43,793 bases of DNA from an uncultured Blautia sp. (GCA_934371915.1 CAKROE010000012.1:1-43793), one strand, 5' to 3'; positions 27,547 to 36,645 are shown, counted from the stretch's first letter. Made by a program: numbers and translations. Notes: a model not told the origin generated them from the sequence alone.

Positions 27547-27741
27547 TCAATAATCTGACTGTCGCCGAAATATTTCCTCTGACAGCCTTTTTATGCCAAA
27601 GTATGCGAGAGAAGCTGCCAGTGGCAGGTTCTCTGTATTGCCTATCAGTATACATGAAATCTCTGAAATTGTATACCCGTCAGCGTCCGACACTTCTTTA
27701 CAAAAATAAACAGAGAGCCCTTCATGACATTTCCCCTCCAT
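27547..27741 (-). CDS. Possible small protein upstream of greA
   Basis: A 64-residue open frame (start MEGKCHEGLSVYFC) ends 21 bases before greA on the same strand. Its C-terminal half (NTENLPLAASLAYFGIKRLSEEI) looks protein-like and faintly recalls small Clostridia proteins of the DUF6514 kind, but I cannot confirm that. The ribosome binding site is poor: the nearest good AAGGAGA is 26 bases upstream of the ATG. It may be a remnant or not a gene. It occupies most of the 287-base gap between greA and the DUF3343 gene. Confidence 0.3.
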   Translation of the reverse strand: MEGKCHEGLSVYFCKEVSDADGYTISEISCILIGNTENLPLAASLAYFGIKRLSEEIFRRQSDY

Positions 27742-27777
27742 AAAGATGAGAATGTGCCACGTTGAACTCTCCTTTTC

Positions 27778-27811
27778 TTATTGTATATTCTTATTGTTAT
27801 TGTATATTCTT
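27778..27811. repeat. Two copies of a 15-bp AT-rich repeat
   Basis: TTATTGTATATTCTT occurs at 27778-27792 and 27797-27811, 19 bases apart, just after the DUF3343 stop codon. It could hold promoter -10-like elements for the greA side; no clear function is seen. Confidence 0.6.
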
Positions 27812-27812
27812 T

Positions 27813-28055
27813 TTATTCCTCATCCGCCTGATAGATACTTACATATCCTCTTTCTTCCACGCGGACGATCTGCTCTGTTTCCTCGGTACTATCCGGAAAT
27901 TCCCCCTCCGCTTCAAACTGCACACAGGTTCCGCAGGAAGAACTTAAGTTCCGTGGAACCGGCATGACCACAGCCTTCAGGTTCATTTTTTCACAGTTTT
28001 TACGAAACTGGATTGCACCATAATGCGAATAAAAAGTTGCAATATAAGTCATCAT
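27813..28055 (-). CDS. DUF3343 family protein, putative Se/S carrier
   Basis: This 80-residue protein matches the DUF3343 family, known as putative selenium or sulfur carrier proteins in selenium-trait clusters. It has the N-terminal YIATFYSHYGAIQFRK and the PVPRNLSSSCGTCVQF segment with a CGTC cysteine pair that could carry the chalcogen. The ATG at 28055 overlaps the TusA-like stop codon (ATGATGA), so translation is coupled. It is the last gene of a yedE-tusA-DUF3343 group. Confidence 0.8.
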   Translation of the reverse strand: MMTYIATFYSHYGAIQFRKNCEKMNLKAVVMPVPRNLSSSCGTCVQFEAEGEFPDSTEETEQIVRVEERGYVSIYQADEE

Positions 28056-28258
28056 TTTGTGATTTTGAGCAGGAAATCATCACCCTGCTCTTCTACCTGT
28101 ACCTGATACCCCTGATGCAGCACAAAACGGGAAACATTTTCTTTTGCAACCACATTATCGACAAGTACTTCGTATGCTGCTTCTTTTGAAGCCATCGCAT
28201 TCTTTGTCTGAATTACCGGTTCCGGGCAGGAAAGCCCTCTTGCATCTACTCTTTTCAT
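28052..28258 (-). CDS. TusA/YedF-type sulfurtransferase
   Basis: This 68-residue protein is a SirA/TusA-fold single domain with the signature DARGLSCPEPVIQTKNA; Cys11 is the persulfide- or perselenide-carrying residue. It lacks the C-terminal DsrE-like extension of long YedF forms. AAAGGAGA precedes the ATG at 28258. It lies 13 bases after yedE and overlaps the DUF3343 gene. In this setting it probably passes sulfur or selenium from the desulfurase to an acceptor; the acceptor is unknown. Confidence 0.88.
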   Translation of the reverse strand: MKRVDARGLSCPEPVIQTKNAMASKEAAYEVLVDNVVAKENVSRFVLHQGYQVQVEEQGDDFLLKITK

Positions 28259-28271
28259 ATTCTTTCTCCTT

Positions 28272-29354
28272 TCAGGCTTCTGCTTTTCTCGTGGAATTCA
28301 CAACCGCGATCACTGCCACAACCACAATACCGATCACAACTGCGATCTTACCGTTTGCTGTCGGACCATCGGCTGAAGATGCCAGACCAAAGTTGTGTGA
28401 AAAAGCTGCACCTGCCATCAGTCCGAGAACAGCTACAACAGAGTCTGTATTTCCCTCTCCGGAAAGAATAAGCTGGCGCATCGGGCAGCCACCGAGAAGA
28501 ATGCAGGCAAAACCTGCCAGATACATACCAAGTGCATTCCACAGTCCGTCGGTGTGTGCAATCGGCTGACCTGCGAATCCCGGATTAAAGAATGCGGTAC
28601 CTGTCACAGCGCCAAGTATCAGGTTCATAACAAGCGCACTGACAAGAATTGCTACAAATCCGAAGAGCAGTTTGTACTCGCCAAACAGAACTGCATCGCG
28701 GATACCGCCAACCATACAGAGACGGGTTCTCTGTGCAACAATACCAACGATCACACCTGCTGCCAGAGAAATCAGGATTGCCGCATGTTTTGCTCCCGGA
28801 CCACCTTCCGGTTCTGTAAAGTGAATAAATGCCGGAGCAGCCACCAGAAGAATCAGCATTACGATCTGGAATGCCGGATAAACAGCACCTTCCAGTTTCG
28901 GCATCTTGTAAGAACGCTTCAGAGTGTAGCCTTTTTTCAGGAAAAATGTTCCTGTCAGGATACCGCATACAAAACCAACCAGACCGAAGATGGCATTTCC
29001 GTCACCACCTGCCAGACGCAGGATCATACGGAACGGACATCCAAGGAACATCAGGCAGCCGATCATAGCAAATGCGCCCAGTGTAAATCTCGTGATCGGT
29101 GCAGAACCACCGCGCGGACGAAATTCTTTCGTAATCAGTGACACAATACATGCGCCCAGTACCAGACCGATAATCTCCGGACGGATGTACTGTACGGCTG
29201 CTGCGGAATGAAGACCAAGTGCGCCTGTCGTATCTCGCAGGAAACATGCAATACAGAATCCCATGTTTGCCGGATTTCCGAAGAATACCAGCATTGCCGA
29301 GATCACACCGATCAGGATTCCGGCTATAACAATTGTTGTTTTCTCTTTTTTCAT
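28272..29354 (-). CDS. yedE: YedE-family putative selenium transporter
   Basis: This 360-residue membrane protein is of the YeeE/YedE class, with about ten hydrophobic segments and two halves carrying GFCIACFLRD and RLCMVGGIRDAVLFGEY. The second half has LGGCPMRQLILSGEGN, a hallmark of the selenium-associated YedE branch. I chose the ATG at 29354, with GGGAGG 10 bases upstream; a longer open frame from 29426 lacks a site. It starts a minus-strand group with the TusA-like and DUF3343 genes and is divergent from the cysteine desulfurase. Transport of a selenium or sulfur species is inferred from the family. Confidence 0.88.
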   Translation of the reverse strand: MKKEKTTIVIAGILIGVISAMLVFFGNPANMGFCIACFLRDTTGALGLHSAAAVQYIRPEIIGLVLGACIVSLITKEFRPRGGSAPITRFTLGAFAMIGCLMFLGCPFRMILRLAGGDGNAIFGLVGFVCGILTGTFFLKKGYTLKRSYKMPKLEGAVYPAFQIVMLILLVAAPAFIHFTEPEGGPGAKHAAILISLAAGVIVGIVAQRTRLCMVGGIRDAVLFGEYKLLFGFVAILVSALVMNLILGAVTGTAFFNPGFAGQPIAHTDGLWNALGMYLAGFACILLGGCPMRQLILSGEGNTDSVVAVLGLMAGAAFSHNFGLASSADGPTANGKIAVVIGIVVVAVIAVVNSTRKAEA

Positions 29355-29532
29355 TTGTTTGTTACCTCCCTTTCCCTCTTGTGCTGAATTTTTTTGTAAT
29401 CCGCACACTTTCTTTGTATAAATCATAACATCTTATTGACAAAATCACCAATTCAATATAGTCTAATTTTATGGTTATTTATAGATAGTTTTTATAAATC
29501 AATTTAAATCTGACGTTATGAGGTGAATTTTT
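29355..29532. promoter_or_regulatory. Divergent promoter region yedE / cysteine desulfurase
   Basis: The 178 bases are AT-rich. A minus-strand TATGAT with a weak upstream TTGGTG may serve yedE, and a plus-strand TTGACA followed 15 bases later by TATAGT may serve the desulfurase. The two candidate -35 regions overlap. The off-consensus spacing suggests regulated promoters, perhaps by the LysR protein encoded at 30747. Confidence 0.4.
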
Positions 29533-30714
29533 ATGAAAAAGATATATCTGGATCAGGCAAGTACTTCTTATCCCAAGGCGCCCTCTGTTGCCCGGGCAGT
29601 ATACGATTATCTGAGCGGTTCTGCCGTAAATGTAAACCGCGGTGGTTATCAGGCTGCTTATTCTGTGGAAGAACAGATTTTCGAGACAAGAGAACAGCTT
29701 CTCCGACTTTTTCATTTCACTTCAGGAAAAGGCAAAAACGTGATCTTTACTCCAAATATCACCACAAGCCTGAACATTCTTCTCAAAGGATTGTTAAAGC
29801 CCGGGGATCATGTGCTCGTCTCCTCCATGGAACACAATGCCATCATGCGTCCACTTGTGCAGCTCGCCGGGAACGGGGTATCTTTTGACCGTATTCCCTG
29901 CCGGAAGGACGGATCTCTTCTTATAGAAAAGGCAGAAGCGCTTCTTCGTCCTGAGACACGGCTTCTGGTCTGTCTGCATGCCTCCAATGTCTGCGGAACG
30001 ATGATGCCGGTTCAGAAACTGAGTGCCTTTTGTCAGAAACATCATTTACTGTTTATTCTCGATACTGCCCAGACAGCCGGAACCGTCCCGATCGATATGG
30101 ACGCTCTGCATCTGGACGCACTTGCCTTTACCGGCCACAAAAGTTTACGCGGACCACAGGGAATCGGCGGTTTCCTGATCACAAATGAACTTGCGGCTCA
30201 GATCGAACCTCTGATCAGCGGTGGCACCGGCAGTGTTTCCCACACAGAGGAAGTTCCTGCTTTTCTTCCTGACCGCTTCGAACCCGGTACACCAAATATT
30301 CCGGGAATTCTTGGTCTGCATGCTGCGCTTTCCGATCTGGAGCATATATCTATGGAAGAAATCTTTCAGCACGAGCTGGATCTGACCAGATATTTTATTG
30401 ATGGGATCTTTGCGATGGACCCATCTGAAATGCAGCTTCGCGTGATCGGAAAAAAAGATACCAGCGACCGGTGTGCCGTTGTCTCCATCCAGACGCTGCA
30501 GATAGACATGGCACGGGCAGCATATGAGCTGGACAGTACTTATGGGATCATGACACGCGTCGGACTCCACTGCGCTCCGAGCGCCCACAAAACACTTGGC
30601 ACTTATCCGGAAGGAACGATCCGTTTTTCCTTCGGTCCAAAGAACACGCGGCACGATGTAGATCAGGCATTGCATGCCCTTGCAGAAATCACCGGAGCAT
30701 CTCACACTTTATAA
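29533..30714 (+). CDS. Cysteine desulfurase family protein (selenium-cluster type)
   Basis: This 393-residue class V aminotransferase-fold PLP enzyme should release sulfur from cysteine or selenium from selenocysteine. PLP-site features are D177 in FILDTAQ and the Schiff-base lysine K203 in [12 protein letters not shown]. The catalytic cysteine is likely C347 in [15 protein letters not shown], followed by [12 protein letters not shown]. This form resembles the E. faecalis EF2568 branch found with SelD-dependent selenium genes. GAGGTGAA precedes the ATG. It is divergent from yedE and followed 32 bases later by a LysR gene. Confidence 0.88.
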   Translation: MKKIYLDQASTSYPKAPSVARAVYDYLSGSAVNVNRGGYQAAYSVEEQIFETREQLLRLFHFTSGKGKNVIFTPNITTSLNILLKGLLKPGDHVLVSSMEHNAIMRPLVQLAGNGVSFDRIPCRKDGSLLIEKAEALLRPETRLLVCLHASNVCGTMMPVQKLSAFCQKHHLLFILDTAQTAGTVPIDMDALHLDALAFTGHKSLRGPQGIGGFLITNELAAQIEPLISGGTGSVSHTEEVPAFLPDRFEPGTPNIPGILGLHAALSDLEHISMEEIFQHELDLTRYFIDGIFAMDPSEMQLRVIGKKDTSDRCAVVSIQTLQIDMARAAYELDSTYGIMTRVGLHCAPSAHKTLGTYPEGTIRFSFGPKNTRHDVDQALHALAEITGASHTL

Positions 30715-30746
30715 TATTTTGCATCATATATTCAGGAGATTACATC

Positions 30747-31643
30747 ATGGAATTTAAACAGTTGGAAGCTTTTGTTGCCGTTATTGATTATGGGAGCTTT
30801 TCGGAAGCAGCCCGCAAACTTTATCTCACACAGCCTACGATCAGTGCACATGTACGTTCCCTTGAGGAAGAACTGCATACGAAACTGATTCTGCGCACCA
30901 CAAAAAAAACAACGATCACAACCAGAGGATATCAGCTTTATGACAGTGCTGTCCGTATGCTGGAGATTCGCAACAATCTTCTGGAAAATTTCACCGGTGT
31001 GCAGAAACACATGATCGACCTCGCAGCTTCGACTATCCCGTCCTCTTACCTGCTGCCTGAAATCCTGGCTGCCTTCGGCAAAACACATCCGGATATCTAT
31101 TTTCATTCGCTTCAGGCGGACAGCGCCGAATCCATCAACCGCGTCCTTGACGGAACCGTAGATCTTGCTCTGGTCGGACAAAATACACGTGATGAAACCT
31201 GTGTCTTTCTTCCGTTCTGTCAGGATGAACTGGTCATTGCCACGCCGATCACCAATCATTACCTCAGCCTGCAAAACAAAACAGTAACTTTTGAAGATTT
31301 TATCAAAGATCCAATCATTATCCGCGAAAAAGGCTCCGGCACAAAGAAAGAAATGGATCTTTTTCTCGAGCAGATTGGTATCAAGCCCAGTGATCTCAAT
31401 GTCATCGCACGCATGAACGACCTCGAAGGTATCAAAAAATCCATCGTCAACGGTCTGGGGATTTCTATTCTTTCTGCACGTTCTGCTATCGACCTGCAAA
31501 AAACAAAGCAGATTCTTCTCTTTCCATTAGAAGAATCTGCTCATAAAAGATCGTTTTATATTGTTTACAGTAAGAACCGTATCCTGAAACCACACGTACG
31601 ACAGTTTATTCAGTTCGTCCAGAATTTTTACCGGACATTCTGA
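30747..31643 (+). CDS. LysR-family transcriptional regulator
   Basis: This 298-residue regulator has an N-terminal winged helix-turn-helix (MEFKQLEAFVAVIDYGSFSEAARKLYLTQPTISAHV continues over residues 1-60) and a C-terminal effector-binding domain with two Rossmann-like lobes. CAGGAG precedes the ATG. It follows the desulfurase by 32 bases and is probably co-transcribed, so it likely senses a sulfur or selenium metabolite and controls the divergent yedE and desulfurase genes. Its stop codon is one base from the stop codon of the convergent MBL gene, and its 3' coding region contains a terminator for that gene. Confidence 0.92.
   Translation: MEFKQLEAFVAVIDYGSFSEAARKLYLTQPTISAHVRSLEEELHTKLILRTTKKTTITTRGYQLYDSAVRMLEIRNNLLENFTGVQKHMIDLAASTIPSSYLLPEILAAFGKTHPDIYFHSLQADSAESINRVLDGTVDLALVGQNTRDETCVFLPFCQDELVIATPITNHYLSLQNKTVTFEDFIKDPIIIREKGSGTKKEMDLFLEQIGIKPSDLNVIARMNDLEGIKKSIVNGLGISILSARSAIDLQKTKQILLFPLEESAHKRSFYIVYSKNRILKPHVRQFIQFVQNFYRTF
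31495..31541 (-). terminator. Minus-strand terminator inside lysR coding sequence
   Basis: AGCAGATTCTTC (31507-31518) pairs perfectly with GAAGAATCTGCT (31530-31541) over 11 bases. On the minus strand the stem is followed by TTGTTTTTTGC. It lies about 100 bases beyond the MBL gene stop and so can end the transcript arriving from 32766. Confidence 0.7.
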
Positions 31644-31644
31644 A

Positions 31645-32766
31645 TTACCAGCATTTTTTGCATGCTTCATATCCCTGCGAAAGTGCCTGTGATTCAGTCT
31701 CCTGCGTAGCTTTGTTCGGATTCATATTTCCGCAGTCCGGAATGCTGTGATATTTGCTGCCGGTTGCAGAGATCCAGACCATGCGTCCCTGCGTGTCGGA
31801 AGTATCGGTTTCTGTCGCATAGGATTCTGCTGCAGCTGCATCTGTATACTGCTCACTCTGATCCACAGAACTGTCTGTACTCTGTTTTTCGCTTCCGGAT
31901 GTATAGTCATTACACGGTTCCTGATTCCAGCTTATCGTATTTCCGTCAGAAAGAGCAATGACCGTTCCCTGATCGTCTGTACGGAAGACCGGAATATCCA
32001 TATCAGATAGTTTTCCCATGGTCTCCGCTGCCGGATGACCGTAGGAATTGTTCAGTCCGCAGCTGATCACTGCCCATGACGGTGAAGTCGCTTCCAGAAG
32101 ATCCCAGGATGTTGAGGATGCCGAACCGTGGTGTCCAAGGCTTAATACATCACAGTCCAGATTCATTCCCGTACTGATCATATCCTGTTCGCTCGTCTCT
32201 TCCGCATCTCCCATAAACATAAAGCTGTTGTTTCCGTTTACCAGCCGGATAACCACGGAGTTATCATTACTGTTCTGAGAAATCCCATCCGGTGCCATCA
32301 CGGTAAAACTTCCGGTTCCAAACTCATAAGTGTCACCAACCGACGGATATTCTACAATGATCGCATGTGCTGTCGCCGTATTCATAAAAGTATTGAATAA
32401 GTCTGACGTATGCACATAATCAGAGCCCAGTACATGCTCCACTTCAAAAGTATCCAGACATTTCACAAGACCGCCCAGATGGTCTTCATCGTAATGAGAT
32501 GAAATCATGTAGTTGATGGTTTCTACCTGCTGGTTTTTCAGGTACTGCACCACTTCATCCGCATGTGACCGGTTTCCGCCATCGTAAAGAAGGTTTTCTC
32601 CTCCCGACTGTACAAGGATTGCCAGTCCCTGGCCCACATCAATAAAATGAACAGCCATATCGCCCTGCCCGGCTGCCTTCGCAGTAACAGCACTTCCCGG
32701 TAAAACAAGGGTCAGTGCCAGTAGCATGGACAGTATCAACGTCATAAATCTGTTTTGTTTTTTCAT
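31645..32766 (-). CDS. Secreted ComEC-like metallo-beta-lactamase-fold protein
   Basis: This 373-residue protein has a signal peptide (about 1-32, ending AVTAKAA) and an MBL domain like the C-terminal hydrolase domain of ComEC: VHFIDVGQGLAILV, the zinc motif SSHYDEDHLGGL (H91, D93, D95, H96), MFMGDAEE and LSLGHHGS. A Ser/Thr/Asp-rich linker (about 280-325) leads to a C-terminal module VWISATGSKYHSIPDCG...CKKCW with C345, C369 and C372, probably metal-binding. It is exported, so a nuclease or phosphodiesterase role on extracellular substrates is possible; the activity is unknown. GGGAGGG precedes the ATG. It follows the MoxR gene by 60 bases with no terminator between and may be co-transcribed. 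Confidence 0.88.
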   Translation of the reverse strand: MKKQNRFMTLILSMLLALTLVLPGSAVTAKAAGQGDMAVHFIDVGQGLAILVQSGGENLLYDGGNRSHADEVVQYLKNQQVETINYMISSHYDEDHLGGLVKCLDTFEVEHVLGSDYVHTSDLFNTFMNTATAHAIIVEYPSVGDTYEFGTGSFTVMAPDGISQNSNDNSVVIRLVNGNNSFMFMGDAEETSEQDMISTGMNLDCDVLSLGHHGSASSTSWDLLEATSPSWAVISCGLNNSYGHPAAETMGKLSDMDIPVFRTDDQGTVIALSDGNTISWNQEPCNDYTSGSEKQSTDSSVDQSEQYTDAAAAESYATETDTSDTQGRMVWISATGSKYHSIPDCGNMNPNKATQETESQALSQGYEACKKCW

Positions 32767-32826
32767 GTATTTTATCCCTCCCGTAATCTAACCGCACATA
32801 ACCTGTGATTTCTGTCTCAGATTATT

Positions 32827-34329
32827 TTACAGTTCTTCGATTCTTCTTCGTATCTGCGCTCCGGCATCCTCAAACAGCAAATCTTTGTTGTAACGGATGT
32901 AGCGCTCACACTCGTATGTTTCAAGGAAACGTACACAGGAATAGTCTGTGTTGATCCCGGATACAAAAATCACCATTTCCTGACTGTTATAAAAAGCCGC
33001 CTCCATAAAATCAAATGCACATTCGAGAGATGCAGCTGCCTGATCCCACGCTTCTTCCCATTCTCCACGTTTTTCTCCAAACGCAGATCTCAAAATATCG
33101 AAAGCTTCTTCCCAGCTTGCTCCACTCTCTTTTTTCAGAAGTAGTCTGTAATTTTCCAAAAGATCGAGTGCCTTTCGGATCGTACGGTCTTCCCTTCTCT
33201 CCAGAAGACCTTCTTTCTGTTTCTGCTCCCGCTCCATCCGAAGATTATCCACATAATCTCCAAAACGCTCCGGAAGCTTTCCACCTTCCTGTGGCTCTTT
33301 CAACAATTTCAGGATCTCAAATACTTTTTCCAGAACTTCTTCCTGCAAAACCACTTCACGAACACTCTGACGTACCCCGGAAAATAACAGATTCACCACA
33401 CTGACTCTCTCATCAAACGGTGCATGAGAAACTTTCTTTACCATTGCCTCGGATGGCTTTCCTTTCAGGATCTCTGCAATCTGGTAATCCTGCTGGTATT
33501 TTTGATATAATTCGTAATATTCAGCAAATTCTACAGAAATCCGCTCATGCTGGATATACTGTCCCACCACTTCTTTCGTGATATTTTTATTCAGTCGTTC
33601 ATAGACTTCCATCATGCGTGACAGATCTTCCCAGCCACGCGGCGTTGCAAACTGTCTGCCGTCAATCGTCGTTTCCATCTGATAAAAGCAGTTACTGCGA
33701 AGTTCCAGATAAGACAGAATTGCCGGATGGATATTTTCTTTCAAAGCATATTCTTTCCAGATCCGGTAATCCGGCTCCACCATAATCTTCTTTACACGGT
33801 CGAGCGTCACGACATCAAAATCACGCACGGATTTGTTGTATTCCGGCGGGTTTCCTGCCGCTACGATCACCCAGCCTTCCGGAATCTCATGATTTCCGAA
33901 AGTTTTACACTGCAGAAACTGAAGCATTGCCGGTGCCAGTGTCTCGGAAACACAGTTGATCTCATCGATAAACAGGATTCCCTCGGTAAGCCCGGTCTCG
34001 CGCATCCGGTCGTAAATACTCGCCACAATCTCACTCATCGTATACTCTGTCGCAGAATACTCTTTTCCGCCATATTCCTTCTTTGAAATAAACGGAAGTC
34101 CGATTGCGCTCTGTCTCGTATGGTGCGTGATCATATAATCCACAAGCACGACTTTACACTCTCTTGCCGCCTGTTCCATGATCTGCGTCTTTCCGATTCC
34201 CGGTGCGCCCAGAAGAAGTACCGGCCTCTGATGAACCCTCGGTATCACGTATTCCCCGTATTCGTTTTTCAAAAGATACGCCTGCACCGTATCTACAATT
34301 TCCTGTTTTGCCTGTTTAATATTCATCAT
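32827..34329 (-). CDS. MoxR-family AAA+ ATPase
   Basis: This 500-residue AAA+ protein resembles MoxR/CbbQ chaperone-like ATPases. Walker A is GAPGIGKT (41-48) and Walker B is ILFIDEINC (118-126); LDRVKKIMVEPD and TPRGWEDLSRMM fit sensor regions. The C-terminal half (about 290-500) is helical and charged and matches nothing I recognise. It has two adjacent ATG codons (34329 and 34326) and overlaps the VWA gene by 14 bases. MoxR ATPases usually act with VWA proteins to remodel or activate a target; here the VWA partner is the gene just upstream. Confidence 0.9.
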   Translation of the reverse strand: MMNIKQAKQEIVDTVQAYLLKNEYGEYVIPRVHQRPVLLLGAPGIGKTQIMEQAARECKVVLVDYMITHHTRQSAIGLPFISKKEYGGKEYSATEYTMSEIVASIYDRMRETGLTEGILFIDEINCVSETLAPAMLQFLQCKTFGNHEIPEGWVIVAAGNPPEYNKSVRDFDVVTLDRVKKIMVEPDYRIWKEYALKENIHPAILSYLELRSNCFYQMETTIDGRQFATPRGWEDLSRMMEVYERLNKNITKEVVGQYIQHERISVEFAEYYELYQKYQQDYQIAEILKGKPSEAMVKKVSHAPFDERVSVVNLLFSGVRQSVREVVLQEEVLEKVFEILKLLKEPQEGGKLPERFGDYVDNLRMEREQKQKEGLLERREDRTIRKALDLLENYRLLLKKESGASWEEAFDILRSAFGEKRGEWEEAWDQAAASLECAFDFMEAAFYNSQEMVIFVSGINTDYSCVRFLETYECERYIRYNKDLLFEDAGAQIRRRIEEL

Positions 34330-35677
34330 GCTCTGCTGTCCTCTCTCTTTCCAGTGCCTGTGTATCCAGAATCAGTTTGATCGCCCATGGCGGCACGTCC
34401 ACATCCCGGTAATCATCTTTCATAAAAATAAACGCGGTATCATACGGCGGCATCTTTGCCGGAAATGTTCCATAACCATCCGTAAAATACAAAAGACCGC
34501 GTAATCTCTGAAAAGCTCCCATATTCAGAAGTTTATCCACATAAGAAAATGCCGGTCGAAAATCTGTCCCACCGAATCCGCGGATCGTAAAATCAGACAG
34601 GTATGCCTCCATCTCTTTCTCATTATGGATCACCTGATCATCCTGTATCTTTTCGTCACACTGGATGATATGCACCTGTATCTTCCGGAAAAAACACTCC
34701 GACTCTGACAGAACACTGTACGTTTCCTCAAGAAACCTGCGGATCAGACTGCCGTTGCAGGACATCGAAGTATCCAGCACGATCACAAAGTCTTCGATTT
34801 TTTTCATTTCCTTTGTTTCCAGCGGTTCGATCAGAGGCATATTTCCATAAAGTTCTGTACCGAGATGATAATAGATCGGATCAAAGGAATCCATATCTAC
34901 CTGCATCTCCTCTTTCAGCACAGAAAACTTTCTCAGAAATTCTTTATAATCATAGCGTTTCCGATTTTCAGCCTGCAGATGTTCGACCAGTCCCGGTGAA
35001 TCCCCTGCCGCCTCTTTTGAAAAAAGCTCGATCTCGGTCTGCATCTTCCGCCGCATTTCTTCCCATTCTTTCTGACGGCTTGCCATCCCGCTCTTATTCT
35101 GCGGTGTATACCAGAAATGATGGTCATCCATCCGAAATTCCTGCTCCAGACGGACGATTTCCGCTTCCTCACAGAATGTCAGAAGATAATAAAGTGTCTC
35201 TGCTGTCAGAACACTCTGCCTCTCCTTCCACTGCCGGTACTTTTCCCTTCGCAAACTGTTCGGACGAATGTAAACAGCCTTTTCATAGAGATCATCCATG
35301 ATGTTTTCTACGGCAATATCCGCTGCCAGATCCCACAGTCTCTGATCACGTTCTTTGCAGCTCCACAGATGGCAGAAAAGGCAGTGAAGAATCTCATGAA
35401 GATACATGCGATTCAGCCGCACACGGTTTTTCATAAAAACCTCTATCAGCCACCCCGGGGCTGCATACAGAATTTTTCCGTCAGTTCCCATCACACCTGT
35501 CTCACCGGAAATGACCGGTTTCAGAGCCCCAAATGCACTTTGCAGAAACCGCATTGCAACCGCCATTTCATTTCTGGAATTTTTCAGGATATCTTCGCAG
35601 ATTGCCAGTGTCTCTTCTTCTTTTTGTCTTTCTTCATGAACAAAATTTCCAAACTTGTCCCTGTACTCTTTTTTCAC
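34316..35677 (-). CDS. DUF2201-type protein with HExxH site and VWA domain
   Basis: This 453-residue cytosolic protein has an N-terminal putative metallopeptidase domain with H94-EIL-H98 (YLHEILHCLFCHLW) and a C-terminal VWA-like domain with the metal site DTSMS (D302, S304, S306) and GFGGTDFRPAF supplying further ligands. This matches the DUF2201 architecture. The ATG at 35677 overlaps the LRR gene stop by 4 bases, and the 3' end overlaps the MoxR gene. It is the expected partner of the MoxR ATPase. Whether the HExxH site is a working protease is unknown. Confidence 0.88.
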   Translation of the reverse strand: MKKEYRDKFGNFVHEERQKEEETLAICEDILKNSRNEMAVAMRFLQSAFGALKPVISGETGVMGTDGKILYAAPGWLIEVFMKNRVRLNRMYLHEILHCLFCHLWSCKERDQRLWDLAADIAVENIMDDLYEKAVYIRPNSLRREKYRQWKERQSVLTAETLYYLLTFCEEAEIVRLEQEFRMDDHHFWYTPQNKSGMASRQKEWEEMRRKMQTEIELFSKEAAGDSPGLVEHLQAENRKRYDYKEFLRKFSVLKEEMQVDMDSFDPIYYHLGTELYGNMPLIEPLETKEMKKIEDFVIVLDTSMSCNGSLIRRFLEETYSVLSESECFFRKIQVHIIQCDEKIQDDQVIHNEKEMEAYLSDFTIRGFGGTDFRPAFSYVDKLLNMGAFQRLRGLLYFTDGYGTFPAKMPPYDTAFIFMKDDYRDVDVPPWAIKLILDTQALERERTAEHDEY

Positions 35678-36645
35678 AGTTCAAATGCCTTTCTCTGTTT
35701 CCTGCCATGCCTGCCAAGTTCATTCATCAGAATACTTACCCGTCTGGAATCACCGGAACTCTGTGCCGCTTCCAGCATCTTTTCTGTCGTCTCCCTGTCA
35801 GGATCAATTTCTTTTAATATTTTCTGCATGGCTTCGTATTCTTTCTTTTCTCCCAGAAGCGCGACCGCCTGCTGACTGTGTTCTTTTATATAGATAAAAT
35901 ATTTTTCGCGTGCCTCCCCGGTCATACTCATTGGGTATAAGATCCGGTCAAGTGCAAGATTCAGCACGATACGTTCCTGTTCCCAGGCAACAGCATACGG
36001 AAATAGTTTGTCATATTCCAGTGTGTGAAGCTTTTTGTGTACAAAACTGTTCCGATAACGGATGCCACTTCCATGAACATGGTTTTCAAGAATTCTTGCC
36101 GGTGTATTTTCTACACCTTCCTCAAAAAACTCCGGAAACCAGAAACGCCCCAGTTCCCCATCTGTTTTCATATCTACGCGCAGTGTCTCCGGCAATTCCG
36201 TAAGGAAATCACGAAGTGCAGACTGTCCGTTTTCATCTGTCTCCACCACTATCTGCTCCATCTTATGGCATCCGGTCAGTGCACCGGCACCGAGATCTTT
36301 CATTTCACCGTAGAATTTCAGGCAGCGAAGCTGAAAACAGTTGTAAAACGCATATCTGCCGATTTTGCGCAAAGCACGTGGAAGACGTATTTCTTCTACG
36401 CGGTTTCCTGCGGCCTGCGGCATGTCCTCTGTCGGAATTTCTTCTGTCCCGTTTTCCGTGCAGTAACTTCCGGTCTCTTTCTTTTTATTTAATTCCGGCG
36501 CATCTATATGATCTGAAAAAATATAGGCTCCGAGTTCTGTTACCGGAAATCCGTTCAACGTATCCGGAATCTCAACGATCCCGTCATATCCAAATACACG
36601 ATTGACACAGATTCCCGTTTTATTTCTTTCATATAAATAAATCAT
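35674..36645 (-). CDS. Cytosolic protein with BspA-type leucine-rich repeats
   Basis: This 323-residue protein has no signal peptide. The first half carries LRR_5/BspA-like repeats (GYDGIVEIPDTLNGFPVTELGAYIF, and VEEIRLPRALRKIGRYAFYNCFQLRCLKFYG), interrupted by a charged insert (about 52-82). The second half is helical (about 220-323) and I do not recognise it. BspA-type repeats are usually on exported proteins, so an intracellular form suggests an adaptor role. Both ends overlap neighbouring genes by 4 bases. Its function is probably tied to the VWA/MoxR pair. Confidence 0.8.
   Translation of the reverse strand: MIYLYERNKTGICVNRVFGYDGIVEIPDTLNGFPVTELGAYIFSDHIDAPELNKKKETGSYCTENGTEEIPTEDMPQAAGNRVEEIRLPRALRKIGRYAFYNCFQLRCLKFYGEMKDLGAGALTGCHKMEQIVVETDENGQSALRDFLTELPETLRVDMKTDGELGRFWFPEFFEEGVENTPARILENHVHGSGIRYRNSFVHKKLHTLEYDKLFPYAVAWEQERIVLNLALDRILYPMSMTGEAREKYFIYIKEHSQQAVALLGEKKEYEAMQKILKEIDPDRETTEKMLEAAQSSGDSRRVSILMNELGRHGRKQRKAFEL

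Noticed and set aside
27813..31643. Selenocysteine-containing reading frames in the selenium group
   Set aside because: None of the genes shows an in-frame UGA that extends into conserved sequence, and no downstream SECIS-like hairpin was noticed.
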